From assembly GCA_041391125.1 (NCBI GenBank), contig JAWKON010000024.1:1-64000 (forward strand): a stretch of DNA of 64,000 nt, in the 5' to 3' direction. This document shows, in pieces, positions 46,716 through 55,136 of the stretch. A model generated the notes under the pieces. That model was not told the origin of the DNA, ran no database searches, and saw only the letters and a program-made list of their open reading frames with translations. A program made the translations under genes and the position numbers. The DNA comes from JACKBC01 sp041391125 (GTDB lineage Bacteria; Chloroflexota; Anaerolineae; Caldilineales; Caldilineaceae). Each line of letters starts with the position of its first letter. Position 1 is the stretch's first letter.

Positions 46716-48587
46716 CTACCGTGGGTCTATGTACCGCAGCACAAACAGGCCGCCAAATCGATCCATCACATAAATGTAATCCCCTACGCTAATCACTTTA
46801 TGCGCACAGTCCAGCGTGGCATAGTGGGCTGCCGGCAGTGGTTGCGCTGGGTTTTGCAGATCGAGTACGACTAATCCAGCCGTTCCCGCCGCGACCAGTA
46901 AATTGTTGGCCTGCACGGCGACATCTTGGGCCTCGCCGGGAGCGCTGTAGCGTCCGGCCAAGCTGGGCGCGGCCGGGTTGGTCACATCGACGATTAATAT
47001 GCCAGCCTTGCCCATTGCCAGATAGGCATAATCCGCAGTAGCCGCAATGCCGTTGATCGTCTCCGGCGTCGCATAGACGCCCAGTTGCGTGAGTTCACCA
47101 TTGGGTTCGACCCGCAAAATTCGCATACCCACATCAGGGTCAAACAAGTAGGCCATTGAGCCAGCCACCGCCATTTTGTTCACGTAGCCCAACGACGCAT
47201 AATGAGCAACTTCCCGCACCTTATCGGGCGGTGTGTAGGATAGAACCCAAATGTTTCCAGTGCGGTCGCAGACGTACAGATATTCGTTGATCACCCGGAT
47301 GTGCCCTAGCTGGTGCAGAGGATAAGCAGCCTGATGTTGCGCGATCGGCGGCTGCGCTACATCCCAAACGAGAATACTCTCATCGCTCAGAACGTAGAGA
47401 TAATTGCCGGATGCAGCCATATCATTGGCTTCTACGTGTTCGCCGGCAATGGTAAGAGGAACCAGCCGATCCGGTGCAGCCGGGTCAAGCAGATGGACTT
47501 GGGTGTTAAAGCCGGCGGCGAGATAGGCGCGGTCTCCCTCTGCGGTCAATGCAAAAGTCGCGCCGGTGGCGGGGACGAGTGACAAGAGGCGCAGTTCAGC
47601 CGGGTTCCGCGCGTCATAAAGATGCAGCCCTTCGTCACAATCGGCCAGAAAAAGCACGCCATCCTGGTAATCCAAAGCCAACGCAAAGCCCTTGGTTGGA
47701 TAGGTTTCCAATAAGCGGGGCGACTGCTGTTCACGAATATCCCAGACTCGCAGGCCTGCAAAGCCATTGGCAAGAAAGACAACATCGTTCACGACCGCTA
47801 TATCATTGCCCCAATCTGAGGTTTGTATTTCGTGTGGCGATGGCAATGGGCCTGCTGGCGGAATATCTATGGCATACAGTACGCCTTCGCCGCCATAGTA
47901 GAGCGTCCCCTCCACTACGCGGGGGCCGTAGGATAACAGCGTGTTCGGCAAGACTTGCACCTCGACAGGCTGCGCGGGATTGGCAATATTGAGCACATGG
48001 AGTCCATCCTCGCTCACCACAAACAGTTGTTCGTCCATGGCAGCCACGCCGATTAGCCGGGGGGCCAGCCGAATAGCGCCAATCCATTCCGGCCGCGTTG
48101 GATCGGCCACGGAAATCGTGTGTAAGTTGCTATAGGCCACCACGTAAGCATAACCATTCTGTACGCTCAATGCCGAAGGCGTCCGCTCAGAGGCCAGAAA
48201 GCTGATTTGTTTGGGCGCGCGTGGCTGCTGAATATCCACAATGCGCAAACCGCCGCGGCCCACCAGATACGCGTACGCACCGTCGAACACGATGTCGTTG
48301 GCTGGGGTGGGCAAACTGGCCACCCGTACAGGCGCAGCCGGATCGTGAATGTCCAGCACGACCAGCTCATGACTCAAACCCCAATAGGCATAGTCTCCCT
48401 GCACGGCAATGGAGAGGCCCGCGCCTTCAATGTGCGCAATCAGTTCCAGGTTGTCTTCGCCCAGCCCTGCGTCGACTGGGCCAATCCGTTGCTCGGTTGG
48501 GGCAGGAAGGAGCGCAGTGCAGCCGCTGGCACTCACCGTGAATAGAATGAAAACGTATAAAATAAGGATTGACCGTTTCGTAAGCAT
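46716..48587 (-). CDS. LVIVD-repeat beta-propeller lipoprotein
   Basis: 623 residues from the ATG at 48587 (AAGGAG upstream); an earlier in-frame start is not supported. Lipobox SASGC. About 13 repeats of 40-45 residues follow, each with a strand like LVVLDIHDPAAPV, LRIVDIQQPRAPK, LHVLNIANPAQPV or ILIVDVTNPAAPS and a preceding G-YAYV strand. LVIVD repeats form beta-propellers; ligands are unknown. The protein should sit on the outer membrane face as a binding scaffold. A close paralogue lies at 55137-56999, and both neighbour alpha/beta hydrolases. Confidence 0.9.
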   Translation of the reverse strand: MLTKRSILILYVFILFTVSASGCTALLPAPTEQRIGPVDAGLGEDNLELIAHIEGAGLSIAVQGDYAYWGLSHELVVLDIHDPAAPVRVASLPTPANDIVFDGAYAYLVGRGGLRIVDIQQPRAPKQISFLASERTPSALSVQNGYAYVVAYSNLHTISVADPTRPEWIGAIRLAPRLIGVAAMDEQLFVVSEDGLHVLNIANPAQPVEVQVLPNTLLSYGPRVVEGTLYYGGEGVLYAIDIPPAGPLPSPHEIQTSDWGNDIAVVNDVVFLANGFAGLRVWDIREQQSPRLLETYPTKGFALALDYQDGVLFLADCDEGLHLYDARNPAELRLLSLVPATGATFALTAEGDRAYLAAGFNTQVHLLDPAAPDRLVPLTIAGEHVEANDMAASGNYLYVLSDESILVWDVAQPPIAQHQAAYPLHQLGHIRVINEYLYVCDRTGNIWVLSYTPPDKVREVAHYASLGYVNKMAVAGSMAYLFDPDVGMRILRVEPNGELTQLGVYATPETINGIAATADYAYLAMGKAGILIVDVTNPAAPSLAGRYSAPGEAQDVAVQANNLLVAAGTAGLVVLDLQNPAQPLPAAHYATLDCAHKVISVGDYIYVMDRFGGLFVLRYIDPR

Positions 48588-48671
48588 GATCGTGACTCCT
48601 TCGAGCCGTGATTGACTCCGTACGGCAAGGCGGAGTGTAAAATGCCCGTCTTGCCGCATCCATACCGCTCG

Positions 48672-49100
48672 TCAGGCTGGAGCCGACGTGGGCATGACGC
48701 CCAACTGCTGCAACATACCCAGCGCATCCCAATTGGTCCACGCTTCCACGATTTTGCCATCGGCAATGCGATCAATGCTGATGCCGGTGATGCTCATCTG
48801 CCGCCCGGTGGGCGGAATGCCCATGATTTCACCGCTGTGGATGCCCGTCGCCTGCCAGCGGGTCGTAACTTTGTCCCCCTCGGCCAGCTGATCGTGCAAG
48901 GTAAAGTGCAGCCCGGCAAAAGCCGCCCGATACATGGCAATGACCTGTTTGAAGGCGGCCAGCCCTTCAATGCCCGGCGCCGCGGGATCGTGAAAGCGCA
49001 TGTCTGCGCTGTGGATGGTTCCCACGGCGTCGATGCAGCCTTCATTCCAGAGCGTTTCATAGCTGCTGCGCACCAATGCTTTGTTCTGTTCGCTTGTCAT
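48672..49100 (-). CDS. SnoaL-like ester-cyclase family protein (cytosolic)
   Basis: 142 residues, no signal peptide. SSYETLWNEGCIDAV, FKQVIAMYRAAFAGLHFTLHDQLAEGDKVTTRWQATGIHSGEIMGIPPTGRQMSITGISIDRIADGKIVEAWTNWDALGML, split here by motif, is the classic SnoaL/SnoaL2 layout. Family roles include cyclases and isomerases. It lies 22 bp downstream of the next SnoaL-like gene, so both are co-transcribed. Confidence 0.88.
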   Translation of the reverse strand: MTSEQNKALVRSSYETLWNEGCIDAVGTIHSADMRFHDPAAPGIEGLAAFKQVIAMYRAAFAGLHFTLHDQLAEGDKVTTRWQATGIHSGEIMGIPPTGRQMSITGISIDRIADGKIVEAWTNWDALGMLQQLGVMPTSAPA

Positions 49101-49122
49101 GATTCTATTTTCCTTTCGGTTT

Positions 49123-49530
49123 TTATCCGGGTCCCATCTGGACGCCTAACTGCTGCATCAGCACCGGCATTTCAAAGTAGACGCGCCCGCGCTTGATCTT
49201 GCCGTTCTCCAGGTCATAGATGACGCAGAAGGGCACGCGCACCGTTTTGCCCGTGGCCGGGATGCCCGCAAACTCACCAATATGTTTCCCCACAAAGTCG
49301 GCTTCGATCACGGCGTGCTGATCCACAAAGATGGTAGTCTTGGTCTCCGCTTTGGCGTCGAAGGCGATCTTATAGAAATAAGCCAGCATCTGCGCCACGC
49401 CTGCCGGACCGTGATTCTCTTGGCCGGTGGCCATCACGGTAAAGACAACGTCGTCGGCCAGCGTGCTCGCATCCATATGCTCCGATTCAAAGTATCTCAT
49501 CATTACATCGCGAGTTCTCTCGCTTGACAT
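49123..49530 (-). CDS. SnoaL-like NTF2-fold protein
   Basis: 135 residues, no signal peptide. RDVMMRYFESEHMDASTLADDVVFTVMA, AQMLAYFYKIAFDAKAETKTTIFVDQHAVIEADFVGKHIGEFAGIPATGKTVRVPFCVIYDLENGKIKRGRVYFEMPVLMQQLG carry the NTF2-like pattern in order. Catalytic residues cannot be named for this subgroup. First gene of a pair with 48672-49100; a hairpin lies upstream at about 49559-49582. Confidence 0.8.
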   Translation of the reverse strand: MSSERTRDVMMRYFESEHMDASTLADDVVFTVMATGQENHGPAGVAQMLAYFYKIAFDAKAETKTTIFVDQHAVIEADFVGKHIGEFAGIPATGKTVRVPFCVIYDLENGKIKRGRVYFEMPVLMQQLGVQMGPG

Positions 49531-49739
49531 GATTAAACCTCCTGTTTAATTACGATCTCTGGCTATGGCTATCGTGATAGCCATAGCTGCTTAGGGGTGG
49601 GCAAGGAATGAATTCCCAGCCTGCCACAGCAAACGCTGTAAAGCACGTTCCGGTCACGGCGCCTAACCGGTTTCCCATGTCAGACACAGAATTCATTCTG
49701 TGGTGGGCCCTGTCACCTCCACCGGCAAAGTGAGATCGG

Positions 49740-51425
49740 CTATCCCCACTCCATCCACGAGCCGTCATAGAGGCGAATATGTTCATAACCCATTTGGTAG
49801 AGGACAAAAAGGTTCATGGCGCCGGCGTATCCGGCCCCGCAATAGGTAATGACCGCCTGATCTGGCGTCAGGCCGACCGTTTGCCAAAGGGCAATCAGCT
49901 CCGGCATCGGCAACAAAGTCTGATCGACCGGGCTCAAGTTGTCCGCCACGTACAAATTTAGCGCCGTCGGAATGTGGCCCACGCGCATGTCGGGCCAGCC
50001 CTGTTCGCCGTTGTAAAATGCCGGCGGCAGCGAATCGATGATAGTCACCGCCGGGTCTTCGATGGCCTGCTTGACATCCGCCTTGGTTGCCAGCAGTTCA
50101 GGGCGGACGGCGGCTGTAAATGTGGTCGGTTCGGCTATGGTGGCGCCGGTTTGCAGCGGGCGGCCTTCCGCCGTCCATTTGGCCAGGCCGCCATTGAGCA
50201 ATTTCACGTTGTCGTGCCCATAGTAGCGCAGCGCCCACCAGAGCCGCGCTGACCAGATATTCGTGTCTTCATCATACGCCACCACGGTCGACTCATTGCT
50301 AATGCCCAGCCGCCCCATGAGCGCCTCGAAGCCCTCCTTGGGCAGGATCAACAGCGGCGCCACCCCATTGGGGTCGGCAATATCGTTGACGGCATCCACA
50401 TAAACCGCACCGGGAATGTGGGCCGCCGCATAATTGACCAAACGTGCGGCGGCATCGTCTTCGGCCAGGAAGTTACGCGTGTCGAGAATACGCAGCGTGG
50501 GATCAGAAAGATGATCGGCCAGCCAAGCCGTGCTGACCAGCGCCTCGGCATGGGCGTACCCCACCGCCGCCGCCGCTTTCTTCGCCAAGAAATTCTGCAC
50601 GGCGGCCATCCACGCCTCAAACTGCGCGTCCAGCACGCCATGTCCACCGCCGTCGATCAGCACGAGTTCGGCATTGGGTATAGCCGCCGCCATCTCTTCG
50701 ACGTGCGGAATTGCCAACACTTCTTCATCCGCACCAGCCAACACCAGCACCGGCGCATCAATTGTGCGCAACTGCGCCAGCGTGAAATTGGGCTGGGTCA
50801 ACAACAGGTTGCGGTCCTTCTCCAGCATCACCGCCATAATCGACGGGTCCGGCGCCACAGTGCGATACATTTCGCCCACCATGGCATCCCAATCCGCCAG
50901 CGTGACGCCCTTAAGATAGTCGGCAAACCAGGGCTGGAAGCCCGCCGGCGACCAGTTGGCCGAAGCCGCCACCAGGCTCTTGACGCGCTCGGGATAGGCC
51001 AGAGCCATCTGCAAGCCGATAATGCCGCCATCCTTGTTGCCCACAATATGCACGGCGCCAATGTCGAGCTGGTCGAGCAGGGCGACCATATCCGACGCCA
51101 TCAGCTCATACGAGAGCGGCTGACCGGAATCGGTGGTGCGCCCGTGGCCGCGGAAATCGACGGCAATGACCTGATACTCTTCGGCCAGAATGGGAATAAC
51201 CTGCGCCAATTGGGCCGAACTGGCCGCCACCGAGTGGATCAGCAGCAGCGGCTCGCCCTGGCCGTGGATTTCATAGTACATGGCGATATCGTTGACTTGG
51301 GCAATGGCGCCGCCTTCCGGCAGCGGTGGTGACGCCGCTTGCGGCTGCGCCATAATTGGCTGGCACGCGCTAATGAGTAGGGCGGCCAGCACTAATATAG
51401 TGAGCAATTTGTTCATGCGTAACAT
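49740..51425 (-). CDS. Lipoprotein fusion: alpha/beta hydrolase without Ser nucleophile plus two-domain rhodanese
   Basis: 561 residues from the ATG at 51425, which has AAAGGAGTAAC upstream. Lipobox LISACQP. Residues about 35-275 are an alpha/beta hydrolase of the 3-oxoadipate-lactonase/pimeloyl-ester type: LLLIHSVAASS, VIAVDFRGHG, then VHIVGNKDGG where GHSxGG is expected, so the nucleophile Ser is Lys; VLVLAGADEEV and DGGGHGVLD keep acid and base. Residues about 285-560 are a thiosulfate/3-mercaptopyruvate sulfurtransferase with two rhodanese units: ILDTRNFLAE, HIPGAVYVD, and the active loop VITYCGAGYAGAMN with its Cys. The protein may transfer sulfur outside the cell with a binding-only hydrolase domain. 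Confidence 0.88.
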   Translation of the reverse strand: MLRMNKLLTILVLAALLISACQPIMAQPQAASPPLPEGGAIAQVNDIAMYYEIHGQGEPLLLIHSVAASSAQLAQVIPILAEEYQVIAVDFRGHGRTTDSGQPLSYELMASDMVALLDQLDIGAVHIVGNKDGGIIGLQMALAYPERVKSLVAASANWSPAGFQPWFADYLKGVTLADWDAMVGEMYRTVAPDPSIMAVMLEKDRNLLLTQPNFTLAQLRTIDAPVLVLAGADEEVLAIPHVEEMAAAIPNAELVLIDGGGHGVLDAQFEAWMAAVQNFLAKKAAAAVGYAHAEALVSTAWLADHLSDPTLRILDTRNFLAEDDAAARLVNYAAAHIPGAVYVDAVNDIADPNGVAPLLILPKEGFEALMGRLGISNESTVVAYDEDTNIWSARLWWALRYYGHDNVKLLNGGLAKWTAEGRPLQTGATIAEPTTFTAAVRPELLATKADVKQAIEDPAVTIIDSLPPAFYNGEQGWPDMRVGHIPTALNLYVADNLSPVDQTLLPMPELIALWQTVGLTPDQAVITYCGAGYAGAMNLFVLYQMGYEHIRLYDGSWMEWG

Positions 51426-51472
51426 CTTTGTTACTCCTTTCGGCTGCAATTCGTCTTTTAGATTGAAGAATG

Positions 51473-51500
51473 ATACAATCCATTTTGTATTTGTGATACA
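51473..51500. promoter_or_regulatory. Overlapping palindromes, candidate TA operator
   Basis: ATACAA-6-TTGTAT (51473-51490) and TGTAT-5-ATACA (51486-51500) overlap in the 108 bp between the divergent lipoprotein start and the antitoxin start. The position suits autoregulation by the TumA/TumE pair, which is inference. Confidence 0.5.
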
Positions 51501-51533
51501 CCCTTTTTGTTGGTATGGAAAGGTATAGTTTTC

Positions 51534-51815
51534 ATGTCTGCCTTAAATCCTCTGCTCCAGGATATGAGTCGCCTGGAAGCGCAATTAAGCGCTTTTGAAA
51601 CCAAGTTCGGTGTGAAATCCGGCGATTTCCACACGGCTATGTTGGCCGGAGAACTGGATGAATATGATGCGCTCGACGATTACCGGATGGAGTTTATTGA
51701 ATGGCTGGCGCTCTACAAGACTTGGTTAAGTTTCAATGAAAAGTATCGCCAACTGCTTGCATGCCAACCGGTAGCCCTCCAAATTAAAGCCAATCTCCAG
51801 CCTGTTTATGCCTGA
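51534..51815 (+). CDS. tumA: TumA-like antitoxin
   Basis: 93 residues, small and acidic-helical: MSRLEAQLSAFETKFGVKSGDFHTAMLAGELDEYDALDDYRMEFIEWLALYKTWLS, split by motif. The order 'KFGVKS-DF...AGEL-D...EFIEWLALY' matches the small partner usually encoded before DUF6516/TumE toxins. The stop overlaps the toxin start (ATGCCTGA), typical of translational coupling in toxin-antitoxin pairs. Start ATG at 51534, preceded by GGAAAGG. Called by pattern memory, not by search. Confidence 0.7.
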   Translation: MSALNPLLQDMSRLEAQLSAFETKFGVKSGDFHTAMLAGELDEYDALDDYRMEFIEWLALYKTWLSFNEKYRQLLACQPVALQIKANLQPVYA

Positions 51816-52299
51816 ACCGCTTTCCTCGCCGGTTGCCTACGCGGCCTTCGTTCACACGTTGTCAGAGCGCTACCCTATAATTCAGCAGTCAACACTGGTT
51901 TACATTCCCGCAGGCGCTCTCTTTGGGCGCATTGAAGGGATGCTATGCTTTGCAACGGCGGTTGTGCTTTGCGTACAAAGGTATCTGAACTTTGAGCTTG
52001 GCATCATTGAAGGCTACGGCTATGAAGTCTCACGCCCACAGGCTGCGATGGAAACGTTAACTTTGCCGCAGGCTTCGATCTATTGCAAGGCCAGCTACCC
52101 GCACAAGAATAAACTTTACTGGTATGACTCCTTTCCACATCCGAACCATCCTTCATTAGCCAGCACCCACCCCATCATAAACATATCCATCCTGACATAA
52201 AGCGCAACCGCATCCTGCGCCAGGGCTGGTTTCACCATGCCAAATCTCCCTTTCTTGATCGAAGAAATTGAGCAAACGGTATTGGGCCAGCACGTTTAA
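51808..52299 (+). pseudogene. tumE: TumE-like toxin (DUF6516), three single-base indels
   Basis: The ATG at 51808 overlaps the antitoxin stop by 8 bp. The first frame reads EGMLCFATAVVLCVQRYLNFELGIIEGYGYEV and NKLYWYDSFPHPNHPSLASTHP, then stops at 52200. Adding one C in the run at about 52170 gives PHHKHIHPDIKRN; adding one C at about 52215 and one G at about 52228 gives RIPAPGLGFTMPNLPFLIEEIEQTVLGQHV ending at 52299. This is the C-terminal signature of the family. All three repairs fall in homopolymers. TumE proteins are RNase-type toxins in current annotation. Probably intact in the organism. Confidence 0.75.
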
Positions 52300-52395
52300 T
52301 GGACGCAGCGTAAAGCTCTTCCTCTTGTGGTCTTCATTGCTCACTGGATGCGAGGCGTGCATCTGTCTGCCCGCCTCGCACCATCTTTCCCCCGT

Positions 52396-53893
52396 TTATT
52401 TGCCTACTCCGGCAACACCCAGATTCGGCGTCATGGCGTCAATACAAGTGGCGTCGGGCGCTTGCGTGGGTCAGCCAGGAATTGGTTGATTAAATCCAAG
52501 CCACAGGATGTCAAGACTGCACATGGCTGGACGGCAACTCAAAAATAGAATCCATTGGGCATTTGCTCGGCAGTAGGCTGGCTGAAATAGGGTGGGTAAT
52601 AAATGTCAAAGCTATTGGTCAAGATCAAGACGGGCAATGTGCTACTCAGTGGTTCAGTTGGAATCTCCGGTAGTGCAAGCCCCTTGTTTCAGTAGGCACA
52701 CGGTCCCAACGTTTCATTTCGTCGCCCGAAGCTTGTTACCCAAGCGCGCCTGCCGATGGATCGGCGTCTATCTCTGCATAATGCGCCCCTGGCCTGATCG
52801 GCGCTCTGGTGACGCCATCCTGCATACCTCCGCAGTAATATACAAACCGGTGGTTGTAGTCCAGGTTCCGGGTCCGGTTGTACCATGACGATCAGCCACG
52901 TAGGAAAGCCAGGCCTGGGCAGCCGGTCCAAAGTCGCCGTTCGCTGCAACATCGATGGCCGCCGGGACCTTTGTAAAGTCATCCCACCAAAAATTGAGAT
53001 TGACAATGTAATTGACGAATTTGTAGTCGTCGACTTGCACGTCATACTTTGCACCAGTCTCGTCATCGGCTGTCACGGTAATAGGTGTGTCGCGCAACTG
53101 GGCCAGTACAGCATAGAAGTCGCTTTCAAGCTGTGTGGGTAGTATGTTGATCCGCAAATCGCATCATTGGCGCATCGCGGAAGATCGTGTCCAACATCCC
53201 ATTGATAACATCAACATCTCGATAACCTGGTTTACCTCTGGAGGCCAAGGCGAATCCAGCACCATGCTACCGAATGCCTTCTGGATGGTCACGCAGCAGA
53301 TAGAAGGCGGGCAGCGTACCGTATGAAACCCCAAACACATCCACGGTTTCGTAGCCAAGTGCAGTGCGCAGATCGGCAACGTCCAGCTAACCGCTTCGAT
53401 GGCGCTGTAAGTGAGAAATCATGTCCTTGGGCCGCCAAATCGCTCATAACAGGCGTGGTAGGCGCTTGCACTCCACTGGATCTCTTCAGTAAAGCTCATG
53501 CCGACCAGCTTCGCCAGATCGGCTTCCATTTCTGGACAGTAGAAGGCCGGTTCCGATAGGTTTGCCCACGATGCTCAATGTAGATGTTGTCATGGTTGGC
53601 CCGTAACAAGCCGACAATGGGAGACTCTGTCGAAGCCACGCATACGCCGGCCCTGCCGCACCTGGCCCGCCGGGGATCGCAATCAGCGGCTCCGGCGCAG
53701 GATTTTCGCCGGTGGCTTTAAAGTTCATGACGTAGAGACGAATGGTGGGGCTAGCGGGATCGCTGCGGTCTTCAGGGACAATTAGATAACCGCATTCTAC
53801 CTTTTCACCTTCCGGAATTGAGTATTTGCATTCAGATGGCTCAAAGCGGGGTACTGGCAGATTGGCGGTTGTAGATGTTGGCCGTTTCACCAT
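52396..53893 (-). pseudogene. TAP-like alpha/beta hydrolase, frameshifted and missing its signal peptide
   Basis: The first frame begins at 53893: YSIPEGEKVECGYLIVPEDRSDP and PLIAIPGGPGAAGP (oxyanion). In other frames come ETVDVFGVSYGTLPAFYLL (nucleophile, about 53330), the cap segment ESDFYAVLAQLRDTPITVTADDETG (53157-52768), and the end VLILTNSFDIYYPPYFSQPTAEQ (acid region, about 52620), LINQFLADPRKRP and AMTPNLGVAGVGK to the stop at 52396. At least seven shifts. Unlike its paralogues it has no signal peptide or lipobox before the mature part; the upstream sequence belongs to the serine hydrolase, so a deletion may have joined the two genes. Confidence 0.75.
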
Positions 53894-53928
53894 CTGCTAG
53901 GAGAACCCTCATTACGTCCTGACCCACT

Positions 53929-55074
53929 TCAAAGGCATAAAGAGTCCTCATCCGGTCCCAGCGCATTGCCCCATGGTGATGACGGCCAAATCATCGTCAG
54001 GGCCAGGAGGAAGATATTTTGATAGCCGACCTCCGTCCCGCATGATGCACCACGGGATGACCGGCCACCTGTCCCCAATACCAGCCATAGGCATAATCCG
54101 CGCCAGGTAGTCCAACAGATCGCCAAACCAGGTTGGCGTCTGTATCGTCCACATCTGCTGCCAACTTTCCTCAGACAGGATGCGCTTCCCATCCAGTTCA
54201 CCGTGATTAAAGCCTTCCGGGCCAGGCGACTCATCGCGACGCTGGAATAAAGCGTGTCGCTTGGTGCAAAGGCGCGGGTGTATGGCATTTCCTCGACTTT
54301 TCCCATCTTTCCCGCCGCATTGAGCATATGGGGAAGCGCCAGCGCCGTCGTCGGTACATCCGACAATAAAAAAGTGGTCTGCGTCATACCCAGCGGGGTA
54401 AAGATATGTTCCTGCACATAGTCCTCAAAGAGTTGGCCCGACGCCTTGGCTATGACATCGCCCAGCACGTTATAACCCATATCGCTATAAGCCCAGTCTT
54501 CGCCTGGCGCAAAGAGCAATTGGAGATCGGCCAAACTGCGCACGTAGCGCTCGGCAGCGCCCGCATCCATCTCCACCGCAAGACCTTCCCCTCCCAGAAA
54601 ACCGCCACCCTCAGGAAGGCCAGAGCGATGGGTCAGTATCTGGGCGATGGTAATATCGCGATAACGTTCATCGGCCAGCTTAAAGTAGGGAAGATAGTCT
54701 GTCACGTGGGCGTCTAGGTGGAGCTTGCCGGCCTCCACCAATTGCATAATGGCAATCGCCGTAAGCGGCTTCGAAGTTGAGGCTAACTGAAAAACGGTCC
54801 GCGGGGTAATGGGGCGATCCGTATCCATTTCAGCTATGCCAAAACCCTCGGCATAGATCATTTCTCCATTCTGAACAACGGCCACGGCAAAACCTGGAAT
54901 TTGGTTCTTGGCCATGCGCGTTTCGACGATTTCCCTGATTTCAGCCACATTCTTGTCTGATAACTTTGATGTCACTGCGCCCGACTGTGTACCTTCGGGC
55001 AACAGCGGCTGGCACGCGCTGATGAGCAGGGCGGCCAGCATCAACATAGTGAGAAATTTATTCTTATGTAACAT
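53929..55074 (-). pseudogene. Lipoprotein class C beta-lactamase-like serine hydrolase, 3' frameshifted
   Basis: The ATG at 55074 follows AAAGGAGTAAC; the leader and lipobox (LISACQPL) nearly copy those of the gene at 51425. Beta-lactamase/EstB motifs: FQLASTSKPLTAIA (SxxK), WAYSDMGYNVLGDVIAKASG (YxN), ILTHRSGLP. The frame is sound to about 54190 and then shifts; the tail motifs are spread over frames (VVHHAG, GYQNIFLLA, PDDDLAVITMGNALGPDEDS, LYAFEVGQDVMRVLLAD), with the listed frame stopping at 53929 and the reconstructed one running to about 53843. The family hydrolyses peptides or esters outside the cell. The C-terminal third motif cannot be confirmed. Confidence 0.8.
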
Positions 55075-55136
55075 CTTTGTTACTCCTTTCAGCTATGCAT
55101 ATTCGGCAATTACGAGTTCATGTTTTTTCAGCCTCC

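Noticed and set aside
50418..51332. 304-codon frame opposite the hydrolase-rhodanese gene
   Set aside because: Antisense shadow with low-complexity His/Arg/Gln content.
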